Part shown: one piece after another, positions 20,175-29,821 of the stretch
How positions within the stretch are numbered: the first letter of the stretch is position 1
Layout of the letters: each line of letters starts with the position of its first letter
Source: JACRCT01 sp049841135
GTDB lineage: Bacteria; Myxococcota; Myxococcia; Myxococcales; UBA5297
Reading direction: 5' to 3'
DNA length: 64,000 bases
Assembly: GCA_049841135.1 (NCBI GenBank)
Contig: JASGHK010000005.1
Location: 3,100,001 to 3,164,000, forward strand
Translations under genes and position numbers: made by a program
The notes under the pieces: generated by a model
Told to the model about the DNA's origin: nothing
The model's input: only the letters and a program-made list of their open reading frames with translations
Databases searched by the model: none

Positions 20175-20337
20175 GAGGCCGTCTTGCTCGTCGTGGCCGT
20201 CGCCGTCCGGACAGCCAAGCAGGCAAGTGTTCTTTGAAAACTTGGGGGCGAACTGGCTTCGACGAGGGTGCTGAAGCTTGAGTCGCGTGCCGAGCATCTC
20301 AGGTGAGCTCGTAAAACCTTCCTGGGAACCCATAAAG

Positions 20338-20373
20338 GCCAACGACAACGTTGAGCTCGCACTGGCGGCCTGA
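20338..20373 (+). other. tmRNA proteolysis-tag reading frame
   Basis: GCC resume codon, then codons for NDNVELALAA and stop TGA. The tag ends in the LAA recognised by ClpXP-type proteases and matches the form of other myxobacterial tags. Confidence 0.92.
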
Positions 20374-20428
20374 AACCGTTTGAGTGCGCGTCCGCCTGGT
20401 TGTCCGTCTGCACAACCAGAATCGGGCG

Positions 20429-21838
<1,410 letters not shown>

Positions 21839-21893
21839 GTCCTTGACTCGGAGCCACAGCTTCCGTCGCCGCCGATAGATCAGATCCCATGTC

Positions 21894-22313
21894 TCAGCTC
21901 CCGGTCCTGAGCAGCTTCGAGCCGCTCATGATTCGTTCGACCTCGTTGTCGACATCGACGGACTCGGGCGCGTGTGCCGGCTGGCTCTCCATGAACGCGT
22001 CCAGGTCGCTGCGCTTGATGCTGAAGTGATTGCTCCTTCCGCAGCGGGTGGCCTTCAGCAGGCCCGAGTGGATCCACGACCGCGTGGTGTCCTCATGGAC
22101 GCCGGCGATCTCGGCAGCCTCCTGAACGGAGAGCCAAACCTTCACAGGCGGCTTCGCGAAGGCCTGCTCAGCGAGGACCGCGCGGAGCTCGCGGCGAAGC
22201 AGCTCGGCCGCGGGCCCTGCCAGTACTTCGCCGAGCATCTCGGCAAACGCTCGCTTGGCAAGGTTCAAGAAGAGCTGCTCAAACGACAGCGACTCAGTCT
22301 TCGCGAAGTTCAT
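21894..22313 (-). CDS. excisionase-like helix-turn-helix protein
   Basis: A 139-aa protein from ATG 22313. Residues 75-120 form a MerR/excisionase-type winged HTH: WLSVQEAAEIAGVHEDTTRSWI, then LLKATRCGRSNHFSIKRSDLDAF. The N-terminal 60 residues are helical. It lies just upstream of the integrase in the same direction with a 55-bp gap, the usual xis-int arrangement, so a role as recombination directionality factor or as transcriptional regulator is inferred. A longer reading frame exists to 22490, but the ATG at 22313 fits the family. Confidence 0.7.
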   Translation of the reverse strand: MNFAKTESLSFEQLFLNLAKRAFAEMLGEVLAGPAAELLRRELRAVLAEQAFAKPPVKVWLSVQEAAEIAGVHEDTTRSWIHSGLLKATRCGRSNHFSIKRSDLDAFMESQPAHAPESVDVDNEVERIMSGSKLLRTGS

Positions 22314-22483
22314 TGTCGTACCCCGTCTCTCGAGATGCAGAGCGTCACGCTCAGCATGTAGGGCATGGTGACACCTCGCGCTCAAATAGTCAACTGCTTG
22401 TGTGAATTTAGTGTGCACGCAAATGCAAAGTCCTGTCGGCAGGGGCTGGGGGCAGCTACAATCCCAAGAGTACGGAGGGTCAA

Positions 22484-22810
22484 GTGCCAAAGACTCGAGA
22501 AACGCTCTCGGACACCATGACGATGTCGCTGCGCCTACCTCAGCACGTCGCGCTTACCGTCAAGGGGCTGGCGAAGAAGGCGGGCATCACCGAGAACCGC
22601 TTCGTCAGAAACGCCCTCGAAGACTTGATCGGTGTCTATGGCTTGCCTGCTCCGATGATCGAGGTCCTGAGGAAGGACTGCAAGGAGATGCAGCTGGATC
22701 TCGACACGCAGTTCCGCGACTACGTCCTCCGCCTGCTTCTCGATCGATACGACAAGAGAAGGCTCGCAGAGGCAGAGAAGGCGCGAACAGATCGCGGGCA
22801 GCCGAAGTAG
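22484..22810 (+). CDS. small RHH-like DNA-binding protein
   Basis: A 108-aa protein starting at GTG 22484, GGAGG nine bases upstream. Residues 10-50 follow the ribbon-helix-helix pattern: MTMSLRLPQHVALTVKGLAKKAG, then TENRFVRNALEDLI. The rest is helical and charged. RHH proteins are dimeric repressors, common on plasmids and integrated elements. It diverges from the excisionase-like gene (171-bp gap) and probably regulates the island. Confidence 0.6.
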   Translation: MPKTRETLSDTMTMSLRLPQHVALTVKGLAKKAGITENRFVRNALEDLIGVYGLPAPMIEVLRKDCKEMQLDLDTQFRDYVLRLLLDRYDKRRLAEAEKARTDRGQPK

Positions 22811-22888
22811 CTGCCCGCGCGGACCGCCTCGAGCTGGACTCCACAAAGCCGCGGCGCCGTTGTGTGCCATGTGTGTTCGTGTGTCCGC

Positions 22889-22917
22889 TTGACGCAAACA
22901 CAACATGAGCACATAAT
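22889..22917 (+). promoter_or_regulatory. candidate sigma-70 promoter
   Basis: TTGACG and CATAAT with an exact 17-bp spacer (22895-22911), much closer to consensus than anything else in this GC-rich window. It points into the 872-bp non-coding stretch before the replication-relaxation gene, so it may drive a leader RNA or that gene. It is not tied to a good nearby start codon. Confidence 0.5.
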
Positions 22918-23335
22918 GTGTTCATGAAGCGCTCGACCGATGACACGACTGGGAGAAGCGCTTCATCGCTGCCCCTCGGAAGCTGTGCCTACGGAACTCA
23001 CGTGAGACCTGGCTCGGCAGCTCACCGGGTCGCCCAGCAAGAGCCAAGGCGCACCGACCGAAGCCACAGCCGGACCCCAACGAGCGCCTTTCAGTCGCCC
23101 ACCGAGGTCGAGAGCAGGTCGGTCGGCTCGACCCTGGCCGCTCTCGGACACGAAGGACACCGGGTGGCTCGGGACTTCTTGTACACAGAAACTTCCGGAG
23201 GTCCGTGGCGCGCGGTGGGCGTCGGCGAAGCCCTGCTGCCCCAGCACCTCCAGGGTTCCGCGAAGGCGTGCACCCCGACCTGCCGACCCCCTGCGAAGGT
23301 TGCAGGCCCGGATGCAGGCTTTCCCCGAGTGAAGG

Positions 23336-23409
23336 CACCCACCGGATGCACACCTGGGTGCCCTCTCCCTACGACCGGAGATGGCACCCAGGTGTGCATC
23401 CGGTGGGTG
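23336..23409. repeat. perfect 27-bp inverted repeat with 20-bp spacer
   Basis: Arm 1 is 23336-23362 and arm 2 is 23383-23409, its exact reverse complement; the 20 bases between (23363-23382) form the loop. Arms begin CACCCACCGGATG. No T-run follows, so it is not a terminator. It lies 274 bp before the replication-relaxation gene. Confidence 0.9.
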
Positions 23410-23682
23410 AAGAAAGGAAAGGCAAGAGGGAGAGGGCAGCAGTTGGGCAGTTGGGGCAGGTCGGGTTGGAAGGAGAAATCTAGAGGTGCTGGGGCATCAG
23501 GGGTTGGTCAGGTGGGAAAGGGCAAATTCGAAAACAACAAAGACGCGAGCAACACGGGCACGACACAGAACCACTTTGGCAGCTCAGGTCCGGCGCCGCC
23601 TCTCGAGTTCAGGTCGTGAAGGACTTCCGGAGCGAGCGACGAGGAAGGACACCGAACGAACCGAATCCGAAGGGACTCCCAG

Positions 23683-25320
23683 ATGAATGACCGCAAGTCG
23701 AAGAAGGAAGGACAGGAGAAGGGCGCGATGCTGATGGACAGGGACGAAGACCTCATCGCCCTCATCGCGCAGGTCCGGTACGTGACGACCGGCCATGCCG
23801 GGCGGGTGGCCGCCCCCAATCGGTCGCTCTCCGCGGTTCGAAACCGGCTTCGAGCCCTGTCGCAGATGAAGAACCCTTACATCAAGCGGCTCACGTACAC
23901 CGACAAGCGAGGGAACCGAATCCCGGTCTGGGGCTTGACGGCACGCGGCTACCTGGTGGCCTCCGAGCGCCTCGGGAGGATATTGAAGGTTCCCGAAAGC
24001 GACGTCGGCGAGCTCTTCCTCAATCACGACATCCAGGTCGCCGAGCTCGCCGTGCGGCTGTGGGAACTGGGCAAGGATGCGAAGGGAAGCTACACCTCGC
24101 CGATCCAGAATTGGACTTGGTCCTCAGGTTCCCTGCTACGACTGCCGTTCGACGTCGACGAGTCCAACAAGAAGAACGGGAAGCGCCTGCAACCCGATGC
24201 GGTCGTCGAGACTCCGAATCTGCGGGTCTTCGTCGAGTACGAGTCCGGTGCCAACGGGTATGACGACCCTAACAAGACCGGAAGCATCCAGAACAAGCTG
24301 CACCGCTACTGGGCGTTCTTCAACCACAAGTCCAGCTACGCCGGCCTGACTTGGTACCGGCTCGCGTTTCCTGACGACAAGCCGGTCAGGCTGCTGTTCG
24401 TCACGGCGACCGAGGCCCTTCGCCGCCACATCTTCTGGATGGTTGGAAAGTCGAGCCTGTGCAAGTGCAGCCGAGTCGCGACCCTTGATGGCGCCGTCGA
24501 GTTGCTGCGGGAAAAAGTAGGGCCTCCGGCTCGAGCGGAGGCCCCGAAGGTCATCATCGCTCCGATCAAGCGCGAGTCGGAGAAGGTCACTGCCGCCGAT
24601 GCTGAGCTGATAAGGGACTTCTTCAACGAGGCGCTGGTCACCATCAACCAGTTCCAGCGGGCGGCGCTGGAGAAGCGTGTGCCTGAGGACGCGCCCAAGT
24701 TCCCCAAGCAGTCGATCGCGATGAGGGCATTGCTCACGAAGTGGGAGGCCCGCCTCAAGGCTGCTCCGAAGGCCTCGGTCCAGCGGCCAGCCGTGCCCGT
24801 CGTCATCCCGAGGAAGGATGAGAGGGCAGGCCTGCCGGCGGCACCCCCGCATCCGATGGTCGCCAACGTTGCCGCGCTGCCTGCCGCAGCCGCTCGCGCC
24901 AATCCGCTGGACAAGCCCATCTGCTCACCAGTGAGGGCCAACCTGCCGGGTCGACACCCTGTTCTGCCCCAGCCGATCGCCGCCAAGATCGTCGCGCTCC
25001 CCATCCCAGCCGCTCCAGTCAACCCGCTGGACAGGCCCATCAACTGCGTCCCCAAGGTCAACAAGCCGCGTCGGAGCCAACCGATGGTCGCCGCCCGCCC
25101 TCACCCAAGCGCCCAGGCTGGCGCGATTGACCGGCCCGTTGACTGCCCGGCCCAAATCAAAGTACCGGCAAAGAGCCAACCGATAGTCGCCGAGGTCGCC
25201 GCGGCCCCTTCCGTCGTCGCTCAGGTCAACCCGCTGGACAGGCCCGTCAGTTGGCCGGCCAACGCCAAGCCGATGCTCCGTGCCGTCCGCTCGCCGAGCA
25301 GCGCGGCCACCGCAAAGTGA
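23683..25320 (+). CDS. replication-relaxation (Replic_Relax) family protein
   Basis: A 545-aa protein. Residues 20-100 are a winged helix starting RDEDLIALIAQVRYVT and including WGLTARGYLVASERLG. Residues 110-280 have the layout of the replication-relaxation family: HDIQVAELAVRLW, then LQPDAVVE and FVEYESGANG, then LHRYWAFF. The acidic residues and Lys fit a nuclease-like core. From residue 395 the protein is Pro/Ala-rich with four imperfect repeats containing NPLDRP or AIDRPV, probably a flexible tail. Members occur on plasmids and integrative elements and may act in replication or transfer initiation. The ATG at 23683 is preceded by GGACTCCCAG, a weak site. Confidence 0.7.
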   Translation: MNDRKSKKEGQEKGAMLMDRDEDLIALIAQVRYVTTGHAGRVAAPNRSLSAVRNRLRALSQMKNPYIKRLTYTDKRGNRIPVWGLTARGYLVASERLGRILKVPESDVGELFLNHDIQVAELAVRLWELGKDAKGSYTSPIQNWTWSSGSLLRLPFDVDESNKKNGKRLQPDAVVETPNLRVFVEYESGANGYDDPNKTGSIQNKLHRYWAFFNHKSSYAGLTWYRLAFPDDKPVRLLFVTATEALRRHIFWMVGKSSLCKCSRVATLDGAVELLREKVGPPARAEAPKVIIAPIKRESEKVTAADAELIRDFFNEALVTINQFQRAALEKRVPEDAPKFPKQSIAMRALLTKWEARLKAAPKASVQRPAVPVVIPRKDERAGLPAAPPHPMVANVAALPAAAARANPLDKPICSPVRANLPGRHPVLPQPIAAKIVALPIPAAPVNPLDRPINCVPKVNKPRRSQPMVAARPHPSAQAGAIDRPVDCPAQIKVPAKSQPIVAEVAAAPSVVAQVNPLDRPVSWPANAKPMLRAVRSPSSAATAK

Positions 25321-25444
25321 TGGGCAGGACCGCGGATCGAGACGATGAGTTGGCTACCTGCGCCACTTGTGGGTGGGGCAGCCCTACCATTCGAGCTGGG
25401 ATCGTCCTCGGCTTCAACAAGGCGCTCGGCGGGACGCCAAGGGC

Positions 25445-25726
25445 CTACACACCGTCGAAGAGCGCCGCGAGCGGCACATCGAGTGCTCGAGCGATTCCGA
25501 ACAGGCTGCTCACGGTCAGATTGGTGCCACCGCGTTCAGCAACGCCCAGGTGCTTATCGTCCATCTGCGCCGCCTCAGCCAGGGCCTGCTGGGAAAGGTG
25601 ACGCTCTTCGCGCAGGGCTCGGATACGTTCGCCGAGCCTCACGAGAACACGGTCCAATTGTGGGACCGCGCGCGAGGCCGAACGAAAGCTGCGTGCGGTT
25701 CGTCGTCGTCGAGGTGGACGCTTCAC
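25445..25726 (-). CDS. XRE-family HTH regulator
   Basis: A 93-aa protein starting at GTG 25726; the frame is open to 25849 but the extra residues look unstructured. The HTH lies at about residues 35-90: IRALREERHLSQQALAEAA, a recognition helix in MDDKHLGVAERGG, then IARALDVPLAALF. The N-terminus is Arg-rich. It ends 125 bp from the replication-relaxation gene, convergent with it, and may control the element. The 5' end is uncertain. Confidence 0.65.
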   Translation of the reverse strand: MKRPPRRRRTARSFRSASRAVPQLDRVLVRLGERIRALREERHLSQQALAEAAQMDDKHLGVAERGGTNLTVSSLFGIARALDVPLAALFDGV

Positions 25727-25848
25727 GCCAGAAAGCTCGCGCGAGCAGCGACTAGACACCACCTGACTAGTCAACCCATCGAGCTGCAGGCTACCATGCA
25801 GCTGCAAAGACAGATCGCTGGCCAGTGTCAGCCCGCGCAAAAGCCGCA

Positions 25849-26014
25849 TGGGCGCAGATGCGAGGACTTCGATGGCAATGAGAGAGGACCCGACTCAAGA
25901 CCCCCGATGGCAGCTGAAGCGAAGGACTTAAGCGCTCGCGAAAACTGGCCGGGGTGTGCTTGGCAGGAGTAGGCCAGGCGAGCGCGGCGGCGACGGATCG
26001 TCGAGGAGTGAGGG
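25849..26014. other. intergenic, nothing recognised
   Basis: This stretch precedes the first transposon gene. No terminal inverted repeat was identified, although the left end of the IS21-type element should lie here or close by. Confidence 0.3.
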
Positions 26015-26482
26015 ATGTCCTCTCCTCGGCGACGGCAGCGGCGGTGCGTGATCTGCCGGAAGGGCTTCATGCCGCACCCGCGACTTGGTGACCGGCAGCG
26101 CGCATGCGCGGAGCCGAAGTGCCAACACGAGTTGCGGCTGCGCAATCAGGCGACTTGGCGGAAGGAGCATCCGGGCTACTTCATCGCCCGGAGAGCGAAG
26201 GCGCGAGCAGCGCTCAACGCCAGCGAGCCAATCGATCCTCCGCGCGTACCGGCGCCACTGGCCCGTCTGCCGTGGGAGATGGCGCAGGAGGAGTTCGGAG
26301 TCGTTGGCGCCGACTTCCTTGGAAGCCTCGGAAGGCTGCTGGTGCCGAAATCCTCGATACGAAGCCAACCTCTGGAAGAGACAGGGGAATCAGGAGAGTT
26401 AGCCTCCGGCATCGCGAAATCCTCGATCCCGAGCCAACCGCTCGAATCTCCAGGGCAAACAGGCCAAGTAGGCGCGGAGTAG
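26015..26482 (+). CDS. zinc-ribbon protein associated with IS21-type element
   Basis: A 155-aa protein. Residues 8-45 contain CVICRKGFMPHPRLGDRQRAC and a later Cys (EPKCQHEL), so a four-Cys zinc knuckle is likely. Residues 105-155 consist of two or three copies of KSSIPSQPLE-type repeats that are also present as DNA repeats with a 68/69-bp step. It precedes the ParB-like and istA/istB genes in the same direction and is probably part of the element. The function is unknown; DNA end recognition is a guess from the zinc knuckle. Confidence 0.55.
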   Translation: MSSPRRRQRRCVICRKGFMPHPRLGDRQRACAEPKCQHELRLRNQATWRKEHPGYFIARRAKARAALNASEPIDPPRVPAPLARLPWEMAQEEFGVVGADFLGSLGRLLVPKSSIRSQPLEETGESGELASGIAKSSIPSQPLESPGQTGQVGAE

Positions 26483-26495
26483 CGAAATCCTCGAT
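26346..26495 (+). repeat. three direct copies of CGAAATCCTCGAT
   Basis: Copies start at 26346, 26415 and 26483, spaced 69 and 68 bp, each followed by similar bases. The first two lie in the 3' part of the zinc-ribbon gene; the third covers its stop codon. Repeated transposase-binding sites near the ends are known for IS21-family elements. No copies were seen at the right side. Confidence 0.6.
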
Positions 26496-26520
26496 CCCAG
26501 CGCTGGCACCCTTGGCCGCG

Positions 26521-27400
26521 ATGGAGTTCGAGTTCCACCAACTGGACCTGCGGTACCAGTCGCTGCGACGGCGCGCACCCGAGCGGGAGCGTCGCTTGCT
26601 GGCGTCGCTGGCGCAGCATGGACAGCAGACGCCCATCGTCGTCGTGGCCGGCGAGGGCGGCGCGCATGTGGTGGTGGACGGCTACAAGCGGGTGCGGGCG
26701 CTCAGGGCGCTGAAGGCGGACACAGTCCGAGCCACAGTCTGGGATCTGCCGGAGGCGGACGCGCTGCTCCTGGAGCGGCTGATGCGCAGCGCCCAGGGCG
26801 ACGGGCCGCTCGATCAGGCGTGGCTGCTCCATGAGCTGGTCGTGCGTTTCGCCCTCGGCCAGCAGGAGCTGGCGCAACGCTTCGAGCGGACGGTGAGCTG
26901 GGTGAGCCGGCGCCTGGCGCTCGTCGAGGATCTGCCCGAGGAGATCCAGCAGCAGGTGCGCGACGGGGTCGTCGGCGCGCACGCGGCGATGAAGTACCTG
27001 GTGCCTTTGGCGCGCGCCAACCGGTCGGACGCACTCGCGCTGGTCACTGGGCTCGGCGGTCGTCGCATCTCGAGTCGGCAGATGGGAGCGCTCTATGGCG
27101 CATGGCTGGGAGGCGGGGCGAAGTCGCGGGAAGCTCCTGCTCGCGGACCCTTGGCTTTTCCTGAGAGCGCAAGACGAGGTGCGCCGCGCCAAGGTCGAGC
27201 CGGGCGCCGCGCAGCTCCTGCTGGGCGACTTCGGTGCGCTGGTCGGTGTCGGCCGACGTGCGAGCAAGCGGCTGCGCGAGGGCGTGGCGCGTGAGCTCGC
27301 GGCAGCAGAGCGAGACGAGGTCCGGCGCTGTCTCGCGCAAGCGAAGGCCGACACGGCGGTGCTCTTCGCGCTCGGTGACAAGGAGCTTGGCGATGCTTGA
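26521..27400 (+). pseudogene. ParB-like protein of the IS21-type element (one indel)
   Basis: Read with one base removed, this is a 292-aa ParB/Spo0J-type protein. The N-terminal ParB nuclease-like domain has HGQQTPIVV, GYKRVRALRAL and an LLERLMRSAQ helix. A KorB-like HTH follows: ALGQQELAQRFERTVSWVSRRLAL. The frame breaks near 27127-27129 (an extra G in CGCGGG); after it the reading is KLLLADPWLF to a stop TGA at 27398-27400 that overlaps istA by 8 bp. The same-direction, overlapping order suggests it is co-translated with istA. ParB proteins are seen with some IS21 elements, where the role is unknown. Confidence 0.75.
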
Positions 27401-28808
27401 TCAGAAGCTGCGGGCGGCCATCCTCGCGCTGCACGAGAAGGGGCGCAGTAATCGCGCCATCGCAAAGGCCCTGAAGATCTCGAGGGAGACGGTCAAGGAG
27501 ATCGTCGCGAGCGGGAGCATGGAGGTGCCGCTGATCGTGCGGCCCCAGCTCGCCGACGCCTGGCGCGAGGAGATCCTGGCGCAGCACGCTCTGTGCGGCG
27601 GCAACCTGGTACGCGTCCACGAGGAGCTCGCGAAGAAAGGCGCCCGGCTCTCGTACCCGGCGCTGACGGCCTTCTGCCGCCACCACCACATCGGCTACGA
27701 GCCGCCCAAGCCCTCCGGCCGCTACGACTTCGCGCCCGGCGAGGAGATGCAGCACGACACCTCGCCGCACCGGCCGCGCATCGGAGGCAAGCCGCGGGAG
27801 GCGCAGGTGGCCTCGCTCGTCCTGTGCTACTCGCGGATGCTCTTCTTCCAGTACTACCCACGCTTCACGCGCTTCGAGTGCAAGCTCTTCCTGTCCGAGG
27901 CCTTCGGGTACTTCGAGGGGCTGGCCGGGCGCTGCATGATCGACAACACGCACGTCGTGGTGCTCCGGGGCTCGGGAGCCTCGATGGTGCCGGTGCCGGA
28001 GATGGCGGCCTTCGCCGAGCGCTACAGCTTCGTCTTCGCCGCGCACGAGATAGGCGACGCCAACCGCTCGGCGCGGGTCGAGGGGCCCTTCGACTTCATC
28101 GAGGGGAACTTCCTGGCCGGACGCGAGTTTCGCGACTGGCGTCACCTCAACGAGGAGGCGCGCGTCTGGTGCGACCGAAAGAACGCGGCCTTCAGCCGCT
28201 CGCTACACGCAAGCCGTCGCGAACTCTTCGCAGCCGAGAAGCCCCACCTCAAGCCGCTGCCCATCTGGGTCCCAGAGGTCTACGTGCTCCACCACCGCTT
28301 CGTCGACGTCGAGGGCTACGTCAGCGTCCACACCAACCGGTACTCCGTGCCGTACGCGCTCATCGGCCGGCAGCTCGAGGTCCGCGAGACCAAGGACCGG
28401 ATCGAGGTCTTCGACGGCCCGAGGGTGGTGGCCGCCCACGACCGCGTCCTCGACGGCTGCGACCAGCGGGTGACCGACCCGGCGCATCGTCCGCAGCGAG
28501 GTCAGGGGCGTCCCAAGGCTGCCCCTGGCGTCGAGGAGGAGTCGCTGCTCACCGCGGAGCCAGCGCTGGCCAGCTACGTCACGGGGCTGAAGAAGCGCTC
28601 TCCGGGGCGCGGCACGCTCGCGCTGCGTCGCCTGCTCAAGTTCGTGCGCGACTACCCGCGGGCTTCAGTGCTCGCCGCGGTCCGGCAGGCCGAGCAGTAC
28701 GGGCTCTACGACCTCGATCGACTCGAGCGGATGGTCCTCAAGGAGATCGCGCACGAGTTCTTCGTGCTGCCGGCTGAGAGTCCCCACAAGGAGAGCGACG
28801 ATGAATGA
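27393..28808 (+). CDS. istA: IS21-family transposase IstA
   Basis: A 471-aa protein starting ATG 27393. N-terminal HTH (NRAIAKALKISRETVKEIV, about residues 15-35), then a DDE integrase core: Asp in MQHDTS (about 122), Asp in CMIDNTHV (about 183), and Glu in DFIEGNF (about 236). The C-terminal beta-barrel region includes the YVSVHTNRYSVPY motif of IstA. It catalyses strand cleavage and transfer. It overlaps istB by 8 bp (ATGAATGA), the usual coupling. Full length, no frame damage. Confidence 0.93.
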   Translation: MLDQKLRAAILALHEKGRSNRAIAKALKISRETVKEIVASGSMEVPLIVRPQLADAWREEILAQHALCGGNLVRVHEELAKKGARLSYPALTAFCRHHHIGYEPPKPSGRYDFAPGEEMQHDTSPHRPRIGGKPREAQVASLVLCYSRMLFFQYYPRFTRFECKLFLSEAFGYFEGLAGRCMIDNTHVVVLRGSGASMVPVPEMAAFAERYSFVFAAHEIGDANRSARVEGPFDFIEGNFLAGREFRDWRHLNEEARVWCDRKNAAFSRSLHASRRELFAAEKPHLKPLPIWVPEVYVLHHRFVDVEGYVSVHTNRYSVPYALIGRQLEVRETKDRIEVFDGPRVVAAHDRVLDGCDQRVTDPAHRPQRGQGRPKAAPGVEEESLLTAEPALASYVTGLKKRSPGRGTLALRRLLKFVRDYPRASVLAAVRQAEQYGLYDLDRLERMVLKEIAHEFFVLPAESPHKESDDE

Positions 28809-29526
28809 GGAACTGGAGCAGCTGCTCAAGAGCCTGCATCTCAAGAAGGTGCGCGAGCTCTTCGACGACGCGCACGCCAAAGCCGAGAAAGAGGGCTTGC
28901 CGGTCGAGAAGCTTCTGGTCCGGCTGCTGCGCGCCGAGTGGCAGAGCCGGCAGGAGAGCGCGTTGGTCTGGCGCATCAAGAACGCGCGGATGCCCGAGAC
29001 CTGGAGCCTGGAGTCCTTCCCGTTCAAGAAGCAGCCCGGAGTCTCGCAGCGGCAGATCCGCACCTTTGCCGAGCTCGACTTCGTCGGCCGCGCCGAGAAC
29101 ATCGTCTTTGTCGGCCCCACCGGCGTCGGGAAGACCGGCCTCGCCGTCGGGCTGATGCTCAAGGCCCTGCAGAACGGCTACCGGGCGTATTTCGTGAAGG
29201 CTCAGGACCTCTTCGACGAGATGTACGCCTCGCTGGCCGACCGCTCCACGCGCAAGCTGATTAACCACCTCGCGCGGATCGACGTGCTGACCATCGACGA
29301 GATGGGCTACCTCAACCTGCGGCCCGAGCAGACCAACATCTTCTTCAAGCTCATGGAGGAGCGGCACCGGCATCGCCCCACCATCATCACCACCAACCTG
29401 CAGTACGACGAGTGGCACGGCTTCCTCGGAAACAAGCCGCTCGTCGAGGCGCTGCTCAGCCGACTTCGCGAGCGCTGCCACACCGTGAAGATCGACGGGC
29501 CCAGCCTGCGCGAGCGGCAGGGCTGA
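28801..29526 (+). CDS. istB: IS21-family helper ATPase IstB
   Basis: A 241-aa AAA+ protein. Walker A GPTGVGKTGLA at about residue 104, Walker B VLTIDEMGYL at about 163, and the DnaC-like NLQYDEW...FLGN sensor region further on. The N-terminal helical region (LKSLHLKKVRELFDDA) is typical of IstB. It loads on target DNA and directs IstA. The stop is followed 10 bp later by a small gene in the same direction. Confidence 0.93.
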   Translation: MNEELEQLLKSLHLKKVRELFDDAHAKAEKEGLPVEKLLVRLLRAEWQSRQESALVWRIKNARMPETWSLESFPFKKQPGVSQRQIRTFAELDFVGRAENIVFVGPTGVGKTGLAVGLMLKALQNGYRAYFVKAQDLFDEMYASLADRSTRKLINHLARIDVLTIDEMGYLNLRPEQTNIFFKLMEERHRHRPTIITTNLQYDEWHGFLGNKPLVEALLSRLRERCHTVKIDGPSLRERQG

Positions 29527-29536
29527 GGGAGGCTGC

Positions 29537-29821
29537 GTGAACAGACTGCCGGCGCTCGACCAGATCGTCCTGGAGAGCCAGCGTCCGCTGCTCGCGGTGC
29601 TGGATACCACCCTGGTGCTCGTCGTGCGCTCCATGCACGCGGAGCACCCCGAGCTCGAAGAGGACGCCTGCCGCGGCCTCGGAGCGGAGCCACCGCCGAC
29701 TCAGCGAGCCCTCGCGGCGTCCATCGTGCTGCTCGCCAACAGCTTGCGTGCGGTCCTCGACGGCTACGCCGAACTGCTCGACCACGTGCACGGCGACCGC
29801 GACGCCGAACCGGACTTCTGA
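29537..29821 (+). CDS. small accessory gene after istB
   Basis: A 94-aa protein, GTG start at 29537 with GGGAGG upstream. It is acidic (EHPELEEDACRG) and helical, with no Cys motif and no membrane segment. No family is recognised. Because it follows istB by 10 bp and keeps direction it is taken as a passenger or accessory gene of the element; it could also be host DNA. Confidence 0.5.
   Translation: MNRLPALDQIVLESQRPLLAVLDTTLVLVVRSMHAEHPELEEDACRGLGAEPPPTQRALAASIVLLANSLRAVLDGYAELLDHVHGDRDAEPDF

Larger units (their letters stand above)
22811..23682. other. 872-bp non-coding region, possible origin
   Basis: No frame here looks coding. It contains the promoter at 22889, a perfect 27-bp inverted repeat (23336-23409), and a purine-rich, G-rich plus strand from about 23411 to 23560 with repeated GTTGGG and GGTTGG. 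Strand asymmetry, a long palindrome and the adjacent replication-relaxation gene are features of plasmid or integrative-element origins. Confidence 0.4.
26015..29821 (+). mobile_element. IS21-family transposon with ParB-like and accessory genes
   Basis: Five same-strand genes: zinc-ribbon, ParB-like, istA, istB and a small gene. The ends are estimates: terminal inverted repeats were not found, and only the left internal repeats at 26346-26495 were identified. Apart from the single-base shift in the ParB-like gene the element looks complete and possibly active. Confidence 0.75.

Noticed and set aside
22918..23619. 234-aa plus-strand frame just after the good promoter
   Set aside because: Composition is that of random GC-rich sequence, and it runs across the 27-bp palindrome and purine-rich stretch.
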